Shown here in pieces: positions 57,089-64,000 of a stretch of 64,000 nt of DNA. Position 1 is the first letter of the stretch; the number at the start of each line of letters is the position of its first letter. This stretch comes from Mesosutterella porci (GTDB lineage: Bacteria; Pseudomonadota; Gammaproteobacteria; Burkholderiales; Burkholderiaceae_F): NCBI RefSeq assembly GCF_022134585.1, contig NZ_JAKNCT010000013.1, forward strand, positions 1 through 64,000. Direction: 5' to 3'. Under the pieces are notes generated by a model. It was given only the letters and a program-made list of their open reading frames with translations. It was not told where the DNA came from and searched no databases. The position numbers were made by a program, and so were the translations under genes.

Positions 57089-58570
57089 CTACGCATGAAC
57101 AGCCGCCTGGTAAACCCTCGCTAAAGCGTCGAGAGCCGTTTGAGCAGAGCGCAGTTTGTTCATCCAACGCTTTTTGTTTGTGGGCTCAGCGGCTGATTCT
57201 TTGCTCTCTTCATTCTGAAGCTTGTTCAGCACCCCGACGGCAAATTTGTTGAGCAGGACGCGGTTGTAAAGGTAGTTCGCATTTTTGCACTGCGTTCGGT
57301 CCTGCTGGAAATCCACGTCGAGGACGTAATGCAGCTCGTTCTCCACACCCCGGTGCCTCCTGACCGCCCGTGCGGCCTGCTCGGCAATCAGCCGGCTGTC
57401 CCAGCGCAGCGTGGTGATGAAGTAGCGCTCCTGGCTGGATTCTCTGCCGGTCTTTTTGTCTGTTGACTCGGTCACTGCTGCGACGATGCAGCCTTCCTCC
57501 AGTCCAATCCAGTGCCCGCACTGCGCCGGCCCGAGCACGGATCCCGGCAGGACGCGAACGCTCCTGCGCTCCAGTCTGCCGTGCTCCAGCGCGGCGTCTC
57601 CCGTCCAGGACCTGGCCCGGGTTTCAGTGACGTCCAGAAACGCCATCCGGATGTCATGCCAGAGGGTTTTCTGATTTTCCCTGACCGCCAGACAGTAATC
57701 GGCCCCGGCTTCCACCAGGGATTTGGCAAAACTCCTCTGCGTATTCATGGCATCCGCAGTCACAACGCACCCGCTCAGGTCCAGTCCTTCGACCATGGAG
57801 GCCGCATGGGTGATTTCATTTTCCTTCCCGCTCACGACCTTCTGGCACAGCGCCACTCCGTTTTCCGTGTCATGGAAGGTCAGCGCAAAGCGGCCCGAGG
57901 CGGCTTTTTCCGTACGGCTTGCCCGAACGGCCTGGCCGTCAACGGCCGCAACGCGCGAGAGATATTGGTCCAGCAGTGGGGTGACCAGGCGTTTGTAAAA
58001 CGAGGCAAATTCGTCCGGGTCAATCAGCATCAGCAGACGCCTGACCGTGTCATGCGAGATGTTTTCCCTGGGGAAATCATCGAAGAGCGCTTCCAAGGCC
58101 GGGCGGCTCGATGCCCAGAAATCGGCGATCTGCACGCAGCTGGTCTGTCCCGAAAGACTGGCAAGAAGCGAAACGAGATAAACGTAGTCCAGCGGATATA
58201 CGACCCTGGACTGCTGACGACTGTCCTTGACTTTTGACGCGGAATCAGGCACTGCCTTTACGCCGTCGGACACTGGTTTCGTTTCCGCGGCCGCGGCCGT
58301 CTGCTTTCCCGTTCGAGCAGACGGTTTCTCTGCGGCTTTGGCAGCTGTCTCCTTCAGTTCCTTGACCTGCTGCTTGAGCAGGTAGCTCTTGGAGAACTGA
58401 AACTTTCCGTCAACCACGACGCCGACCTGCGTGCGGATCTCCTTCCCGCGCTTCTTCGACGGATCGTAGACATACTTCGATTTGAAAACGTAGTAGCGCT
58501 TGTTGGTGGCGTTCCAGTTCACTCGGCAGCCTTCGGGAATCAGCTTCAGGATCTTCTGGTCGACGGGCAT
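57089..58570 (-). mobile_element. ISAs1-family transposase (intact reading frame)
   Basis: The 493-residue transposase has the ISAs1/H-repeat DDE domain: VAAVDGQAVRAS (first Asp), VVTADAMNTQ (second Asp) and RRHRGVENELHYVLDVDFQQD (the Glu). It is longer than the usual 370-440 residues because of a basic N-terminal domain of about 130 residues with Lys/Ala-rich linkers. GGAGG precedes the ATG at 58570. I could not find matched terminal inverted repeats; CAGGGCCTA occurs near both ends, but in the same orientation. The element may be active. Confidence 0.85.
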
Positions 58571-58825
58571 TGGGGCCTCCTATGATCTTGATCTATTATC
58601 ACATATATATTATATGTATATTTAAAAAGTCAGGGCCTATCCCTTGAGTTTTCAAAATTTTCATTTTTTAGAGCTTGTCTTTCATGAGCCCGCCCTGCCG
58701 CCCTCCCTTCTCCTTCGGGAGAAAGGGGCGCTGATGGACTAAAATAACCCGTTATTTTCAAGAGAAAGTCCGGCTTCGGACGGACGTCGGATGTTTTTTT
58801 ACTTTCTGGAATTAAAAGAATCGAG
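58571..58825. other. intergenic region between the IS and gltX
   Basis: Contains an AT-rich imperfect palindrome of ATATAT repeats at about 58600-58621 next to the transposase, a CAGGGCC sequence at 58632 that may mark the IS end, and a palindrome AAAATAAC-CC-GTTATTTT at 58741-58758 upstream of gltX. No small gene is evident. The gltX promoter is probably within 58741-58810. Confidence 0.4.
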
Positions 58826-60229
58826 ATGACAGAAGTTCGCACACGCATTGCTCCCAGCCCCACCGGCATGATGCATCTGGGCACGGCCCGCACGGCGATT
58901 TACTGCTGGGCGGTCGCCCGTCATTTCGGAGGCAAGTTCCTGCTCCGCATCGAAGACACGGACCAGGAGCGCTCCACTCCCGAGGCGACGCAGGTGATTC
59001 TCGATTCCATGAAGTGGCTGAACCTGGACTATGACAACCAGGGAGCCGTGGTGTATCAGATGCAGCGCCTGCCGCGCTACAAGGAAGTGGCCGACCAGCT
59101 GCTCGCCAAGGGGCTCGCCTACTGGGACTACTGCACGAAAGAGGAGCTCGACGCGATGCGCGAGGCGCAGCGCGCCCGCGGCGAGAAGCCCCGCTACGAC
59201 GGCCGCTGGAGGCCCGAGCGCGCCGCGGCCCTGGGGCTGGTAAAGCCCGAGGGCGTGAAGCCCGTGCTGCGCTTCCGCAATCCGGACGAGGGCGAGGTGA
59301 CCTGGAACGACGCCGTCTACGGCACCATCACCGTCTCCAACAAGGAGCTCGATGACCTCATCATCATGCGCGCCGACGGCATCCCCACCTATAACTTTGC
59401 GGTGGTGGTCGACGATATCGACATGAAGATGACCCACGTGATCCGCGGCGCGGACCACATCAACAACACGCCGCGCCAGATCAATCTCTACCGGGCCCTC
59501 GGCGTCGAGCCCCCGATCTTCGGCCATCTGCCGCTCATCAACGGGCCGGACGGCAAGAAGCTCTCGAAGCGCCACGGTTCGGTCGCCGTGACCGAGTACA
59601 AGAAGGCGGGGTACCTGCCCGAGGCGATATTCAACTATCTCGCGCGCCTGGGCTGGGGACACGGCAACATGGAGAAGTTCAGCCGCGAGGAGCTCGCGCG
59701 CGTTTTCGATCTCGCCGACTGCTCGCGCGCCGCGGCCCGCATGGATTTCAAGAAGCTCGCGTGGCTGAACGGCCAGTACATGAAGGAAGCCGATGACGCG
59801 AGGCTCGCCGGCCTCGTGAAGGAGAGGATCGCCGCGCGCGGCGGCGACCCCGAATCGGCCGATCTCGTGAAGATCTGCGCCCTGCTCAAGGGCCGCTCCC
59901 AGACGCTTGAAGACCTCGCCGACCAGGCGATGATCTTCTTCAATCCCTACAGCCCGGTGGAGGCCGACATCGCGAAGTCGCTGGAAAACGGCGGCCGCGA
60001 GGCTCTTGCGGCGCTGCTGCCCAGGCTCGAGGCGCTGCCCGAGTGGAAGGCCCCCGGCATCTACGCCGCGATGAAGGCGGTCTGCGAAGAGCAGGGCGTC
60101 AAGTTCGGGGTCATTGCCTCGCCGGTGCGCGTGATTGCGGTGGCCGCGGCGAAAGTGCCGCAGATCGACCAGACGCTTGAGATCATCGGGCGCGACAAAG
60201 TACTCGAGAGGCTGCGCGCGAGGCTTTGA
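58826..60229 (+). CDS. gltX: glutamyl-tRNA synthetase
   Basis: GluRS charges tRNA-Glu; a tRNA-Glu gene follows 158 bases downstream. The 467-residue class I enzyme has the HIGH-type motif SPTGMMHLGTART at 11-23 and the KMSKS-type loop KKLSKRHG near 250. The GADHINNTPRQ and LPLINGPDG segments are typical. It lacks the zinc-binding cysteines of the E. coli SWIM domain. No strong Shine-Dalgarno sequence is present. Confidence 0.96.
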   Translation: MTEVRTRIAPSPTGMMHLGTARTAIYCWAVARHFGGKFLLRIEDTDQERSTPEATQVILDSMKWLNLDYDNQGAVVYQMQRLPRYKEVADQLLAKGLAYWDYCTKEELDAMREAQRARGEKPRYDGRWRPERAAALGLVKPEGVKPVLRFRNPDEGEVTWNDAVYGTITVSNKELDDLIIMRADGIPTYNFAVVVDDIDMKMTHVIRGADHINNTPRQINLYRALGVEPPIFGHLPLINGPDGKKLSKRHGSVAVTEYKKAGYLPEAIFNYLARLGWGHGNMEKFSREELARVFDLADCSRAAARMDFKKLAWLNGQYMKEADDARLAGLVKERIAARGGDPESADLVKICALLKGRSQTLEDLADQAMIFFNPYSPVEADIAKSLENGGREALAALLPRLEALPEWKAPGIYAAMKAVCEEQGVKFGVIASPVRVIAVAAAKVPQIDQTLEIIGRDKVLERLRARL

Positions 60230-60387
60230 GCCCTGCGGCCCGCCGGGGCGGCCTTCAGGCCCGGGTCCTAAACCCGGGCCGGGAAGCCCTCCGGGGCGGG
60301 TCCCTCACGAAAAACTTGCTTTTTATATTTCTTTGATGTATTATTCTGTCTCTTGCTGATGGGCGCCAAGCCCTTCGGGAGCGTTAA

Positions 60388-60463
60388 GTCCCTATCGTCT
60401 AGAGGCCTAGGACATGACCCTCTCACGGTTAGAACCAGGGTTCGAATCCCTGTGGGGACGCCA
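60388..60463 (+). tRNA. tRNA-Glu (CTC)
   Basis: A 76-base cloverleaf with encoded CCA. The acceptor GTCCCTA pairs with TGGGGAC, anticodon stem TGACC / GGTTA with loop CTCTCAC gives anticodon CTC, and the T-arm is CAGGG-TTCGAAT-CCCTG. The closing sequence GCCA matches tRNA-Glu of other proteobacteria. Confidence 0.95.
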
Positions 60464-60612
60464 TGAATTCAATGAATTCAGGCCTTGTGAGGCAGGTACA
60501 ACTGCGTGGACTACATGATGGACTACATCAAACGGTTCACTGGACCTGAGTTGACGCCGGGAAACTCCGGCATAAAATAAAAAGTAGATTGATTTCTCGC
60601 TCTATCTACTTG
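60464..60612. other. spacer after tRNA-Glu with repeats
   Basis: ATGAATTCA occurs twice in tandem directly behind the CCA end. GGACTACAT repeats twice at about 60509-60530, and an inverted repeat AAGTAGAT-N14-ATCTACTT spans 60582-60611. No integrase gene is present. The pattern fits an old attachment site or decayed element beside the tRNA. Confidence 0.35.
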
Positions 60613-60613
60613 A

Positions 60614-60645
60614 ACCCATCCTTTCGCCCGGATGGGTATTTTTTT
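60614..60645 (+). terminator. terminator downstream of tRNA-Glu
   Basis: ACCCATCC and GGATGGGT enclose an eight-base loop and are followed by TATTTTTTT. Confidence 0.88.
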
Positions 60646-60733
60646 GCCCTCCGCCTGAAGTGGTATTGGTTTTTTGGACACAAAGGAGCCCAAAACCATG
60701 TCTATCCCACCTAAACTCCCGGTTAACTGATCC

Positions 60734-61699
60734 CTAACGCAGGACTTTAGGCGGGAGGGGCACCGACAGAAGCAGCGAGAGAAAATCCCGCTGCTTCTTC
60801 GTTATGGGCCGCGTCACCCAGGCATTGCCGCTGGGGCGTTTGTCCGCCTTGATGCACCTTAGCTTTGCCAGCAGGCAGTCAATCGAGTTGTGCGGGAGAG
60901 AGACTCCCGGAGCCGCACAGTCGCGGGCCCGCTTCAGCATCATGAGCCTGATGGCGGCGGCCAGAGTGCAGATGAACAGCTTTCCAATGTACCCGGTCTG
61001 CGAGCAGCGCAGACGGTCTCCGTCTACCTGGTTCTTGAACTGGTTGAAGTCGAGTTCGACCCGTCCCCTCAGGCGATAAGCCCAAAGAGCGCGGAAGGGA
61101 TCCTCTTCCTCATTGGTCCGCAGAACAAACATGCCGGCATAGCGGCAGGCGTCCCGCATTGCGTCATCTTTCCTGACCCATCTCACCGCTCCGTTCCTGC
61201 CAGAGACCATTTCTACAAAGCGCCCGCAGCTTCTCCACAGATCATCGGACCGCCTGCCGCCTTCATTGAGGGTGTCAAGCAGATCCTCGATCCTGTCCGC
61301 CAGCTGCTTCATCTCAAGCTCATCTCCTCCCGGAAAGCGGTAAAGGTGGACGTAGATCGGTTTTCCAACGGGGCCGAAATCCGTGTTCTGGGTCCAGTCT
61401 TCCTTGATCGTCCTTGCGTATACCCCGAGCCTGGAGTTGTAGAAGCTCACATTGCGCAGAGACGCGCTGTAGCGGTCAAGTGCACGCAGGATCGAGTCTT
61501 CAGCTATGCGGACGCCCTGAATGAAGCGCAGCTCGAGATCGAGCATCTTCTGCACGTTATAGAGGCTCCCATAGCCCCGGTCCGTCACAAGAACCGTGTC
61601 TTCAAGGTCGAATCCGGCGCTTTTCATTCGGTAACCGCAAAGTTCTGACTTGGTTTCATGAATCCCATCGCGACTGTGATCTTTATAGTCCGAGAAGCT
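60734..61699 (-). pseudogene. IS4/IS1634-like transposase, C-terminal fragment
   Basis: The minus-strand frame encodes the end of a DDE transposase: TDRGYGSLYNVQKML, RGRVELDFNQFKNQVDGDRL (the Glu region) and a basic C-terminus. It is open from 61699, 24 codons upstream of its first ATG, where a TGA stops it. In another frame the sequence just upstream reads LFLKLLGL followed by a stop, suggesting a frameshift. The N-terminal half with the first Asp is absent, so it is a remnant. Confidence 0.75.
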
Positions 61700-61868
61700 T
61701 CAGGAAGAGCTGGTCGCGCCTGACGGATGTTGTGAAGCGAAATAAATTGACCACCAATTATTCAAAATGAAGTGGCCGCCCCTCCCATTTTTTTTCGACA
61801 TGAGAGGGTTCCATTGTGGATCGCGATTCGTTAAAACATCAGAGCAGAAAGTCGAAAGGTCTGACTTC

Positions 61869-62873
61869 ATGCTCTCACAATCAATTCGGCAAAGTATTCT
61901 GGCACTGCACGAGCAAGGCCAGAGCATCAGGTCCATTCACCGTGCGCTGCACGTTTCTCGCCAGGCCATCAGGCGATGCATCAGAGGCATTGCTCCTCGG
62001 AAAGCCGGCCGGCATCCAGGTCCCGGCCTGGCATTCCTCCAGGCAAAGGCCGAGGAATCCAGGGCGCTTTTTCTCAGGGCAGAATGCAGCGCCCCGGTGA
62101 CTGTTCGGTTGATCAAGGAAAACTATGGGGTGGTGGTGCGGCAGGACACTTTCAACCGTTTCATCAAAGATTTCCGGCACCAGGTCAAGCTTCAGAACCA
62201 GCCTTCGCCCGGCAGATTTGAGACCCAGCCGGGAGACCAGATGCAGATTGCCTTTGGAGAGAAAGACGTCGAAATAGCGGGGCTGCGGACGCGAGTGCAC
62301 GTTTTTGTCGCCGTCCTGGGTTACTCGAGACGCATTTTCGCCATGGCGTTTGAAAAAGAAACACAGGAGGCCTGGCTGCAGGGCATAGAGCAGGCATTTA
62401 TTTATTTCCAGGACGTTCCCCGGCAGGTGATCAGCGACAACGCGGCCTCGCTGGTGGCTTCCCACAAGCGCCGGGGCGAGGTTCGCTTCACGGATCGTTA
62501 CCAGTTTCTGACAGACCAGTACGATTTCACCCCTGTCGCCACCGTCGTACGCAAGCCCCGATCCAAAGGCAAGGTCGAGCGCAGCGTCGGGTACGTCAAG
62601 CACAACGCGCTGGCGGGCATGCGCTGCGAGTCTCTTGAACAGCTCAACCTGAGTCTGCGGGCCTGGTGCGGCAAGACGGCCGATCCGGCTCTGCACACCC
62701 GGGTGCTGACGCTCAGCCGCTGTGTTCCCTACCGGTGCGAGTTGCATACAGGCGCCGGTTCCCATCATGGGGTTCAGGAAGACGCGGCCGATAGAGCGCG
62801 CCCTCCTGCGCCCGGGCAGTCCGCGTTAACAGCGCGGACCTGCCCGTTCAGATGTAATACATGCCTATCGTAA
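61869..62873 (+). pseudogene. IS21-family transposase IstA, C-terminally damaged
   Basis: The frame from ATG 61869 encodes about 334 residues of an IS21 IstA: an N-terminal helix-turn-helix (RALHVSRQAIRRCI) and the DDE core with QMQIAFGEKDVEI (first Asp replaced by Ala-Phe context), VISDNAASLV (second Asp) and KGKVERSVGYVK (Glu). The family C-terminus is lost after about 62690 (GKTADPALH), where the frame runs into unrelated Arg/Pro-rich residues overlapping dcuC. istB is missing. Probably a dead copy. Confidence 0.72.
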
Positions 62874-64000
62874 CGACTACAAGCGCGAACAGGCAGGGAA
62901 CCGTGGTCCGTTTAACAACCAGCATGGGATTGACGTGCGCAATGCCGCACAGCACGATCAACCCGCCCGCAATAGGAGAGATGGTCCGGCCGATGCCGGC
63001 CGCAAGCTGAGCGACGGCGCCGAGCTGCACGATCGTCATCCCGAAGTCTGCCGCATAAGGCGTGATGGCTTCATTGAAGGCTAAAGCTGCCGCGTTGCCG
63101 GATCCGCAGACAACAGCCATGAGGAAGGGTCCGATGACAGCGGAGATCATGGCAATCGACCGGGAGCCCTTCATGGCTTCGATCATGGCTCCGGTCAAGC
63201 CGATGGACTTCATTCCAGCGGCGAAAAGAGAAGCGGCTGCAATTAAGATGACGATATTGTTAAATCCGTCTCCCGCCCCCTTGCAGAACTGACGCGAGAT
63301 GTCACCGGGATCCTGCCTGCGAAACAGGCCCACGATGAAGCCCAGGCCGGTGCCAATCAGCATGCAGACAGGCACGGAGAAGGTTTTCGTCGGCAGTAGT
63401 CCTACCTGCTTAGAGGCGATGACGAGCAGGAAAAGAGGAACAATAGGAATGAGCGCCATGACGGGATTGACTCTGAAGTGCCTGACTTCTCCGGCCGGGC
63501 TGAGCGCCGGATGCGCTGTTCCTACGCCTTCCTTGAGAATACAGCAGATAACCGCAAGCACGACGGCTGACACGACAGCACCGCAGACGGCCGGACCAGC
63601 TTCCTGGAAAATGACGATCATGGCGTCGGGCGCAGAGATTTCTCCAGCCTTGTAAGCTATGTCGGCGATTTGAGGGTTGAACATGAGCCCGGGGCTGATC
63701 GTCGAACCCCAAGTTCCTAAAAACACGGCGGCGGCCGCCATGACCGGGTTGACCCGCAGAGTAATGAGTGCGGGAATCAGCAGGACGCCTACAGCGGCTG
63801 CTACGCCTGCTGCCGACGGCAGGACGATGTTGAGAACCCAGGTAATCAAAACAGTCCCCGGGATGACGATGGCCGGCACATGCGTCAGCGGCCGGACCAG
63901 TGCGTTGACGAGATGGTCGGAGCAGTGGGTATAGGTCATAACCGCGCCAAATCCCATCACCGTGGTGATCGTCGGAACCAGTCCTCCGTTGACCAGTTGA
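62848..64000 (-). CDS. dcuC: anaerobic C4-dicarboxylate carrier, DcuC family (partial)
   Basis: DcuC-type proteins move succinate or other C4-dicarboxylates across the inner membrane during anaerobic growth. About 384 residues are visible with many hydrophobic segments. Conserved blocks include VNGGLVPTITTVMGFGAVM at the visible N-terminal side, a GTWGSTISPGL loop, and GIGRTISPIAGGLIVLCG near the C-terminus. The frame stays open to the window edge, so the true start lies beyond 64000. The product fits the anaerobic respiratory pair at 49.6-51.5 kb. Confidence 0.88.
   Translation of the reverse strand, partial: QLVNGGLVPTITTVMGFGAVMTYTHCSDHLVNALVRPLTHVPAIVIPGTVLITWVLNIVLPSAAGVAAAVGVLLIPALITLRVNPVMAAAAVFLGTWGSTISPGLMFNPQIADIAYKAGEISAPDAMIVIFQEAGPAVCGAVVSAVVLAVICCILKEGVGTAHPALSPAGEVRHFRVNPVMALIPIVPLFLLVIASKQVGLLPTKTFSVPVCMLIGTGLGFIVGLFRRQDPGDISRQFCKGAGDGFNNIVILIAAASLFAAGMKSIGLTGAMIEAMKGSRSIAMISAVIGPFLMAVVCGSGNAAALAFNEAITPYAADFGMTIVQLGAVAQLAAGIGRTISPIAGGLIVLCGIAHVNPMLVVKRTTVPCLFALVVVTIGMYYI

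Noticed and set aside
61628-61760. Programmed frameshift in the IS4/IS1634-like transposase
   Set aside because: No slippery heptamer or stimulator was seen and the N-terminal half is missing, so simple decay is the better reading.

Overview
The window looks like a GC-rich betaproteobacterial chromosome, most likely from the Sutterellaceae (Burkholderiales). This is an inference from the betaproteobacterial gene orders (rimP-nusA-infB-rbfA-truB, ribF-ileS-lspA, coaBC-dut, rpsU-yqeY-dnaG-rpoD) combined with genes typical of a gut anaerobe: a Tat-exported flavoprotein paired with a small multihaem cytochrome c, and a DcuC-type dicarboxylate carrier. No rRNA operon, CRISPR array or complete prophage is visible.

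Layout. 0.4-14 kb: a BASS-family transporter, a LexA-like repressor with altered protease residues, scpB, rluB, then the translation operon rimP-nusA-infB-rbfA-truB-typA with a leader that carries two competing hairpins, a SEC-C protein and dusA. 14-18.6 kb, minus strand: an unrecognised lipoprotein, adk, kdsB, a Trm112-like zinc protein and lpxK. 18.65-19.74 kb: about 1.1 kb without a gene, with DnaA-box-like repeats all in one orientation and AT-rich tracts. 19.7-25 kb: xseA, a DUF192 protein, a cold-shock gene and clpS-clpA. 25-33 kb, minus strand: dut, an unknown membrane protein, coaBC, a polyprenyl diphosphate synthase, and ribF-ileS-lspA. 33-40 kb: purN, rsmB, an apparently ORF-less group IIC intron set directly behind the rpmB-rpmG terminator, ispH-ogt, ybaK and tsaD. 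40-47.7 kb: the macromolecular-synthesis cluster rpsU-yqeY-dnaG-rpoD, followed immediately by a second full-length RpoD-type sigma factor. 47.7-51.5 kb: tRNA-Met, an RhlE-type helicase and the flavoprotein/trihaem cytochrome pair with an FNR-like box. 51.6-54 kb: an AT-richer arsenic cassette (arsR, ACR3, truncated permease) fused to a broken VOC gene. 54-64 kb: rlmD, queH, a Mn-type riboswitch controlling a GDT1-family exporter, an ISAs1 transposase, gltX, tRNA-Glu, decayed IS4/IS1634-like and IS21 remnants, and a dcuC gene that runs off the window.

Most of the window is core information processing: ribosome maturation (RimP, RbfA, RluB, RsmB, RlmD, TruB, DusA, QueH), initiation and elongation factors, primase, sigma factors and protein quality control. 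Envelope supply (Kdo, lipid A kinase, isoprenoid chain, lipoprotein signal peptidase) sits between these blocks. Acquired material is confined to about 51.9-53.9 kb, 57-58.6 kb and 60.5-62.9 kb, plus the small intron at 35.3-35.7 kb.

The most unusual items are the tandem pair of complete RpoD proteins, the ORF-less intron with a recognisable branch-point helix, the LexA homologue whose cleavage residues are replaced, and the DnaA-box-rich gap. All calls come from reading the sequence by eye; no database search or folding program was run.
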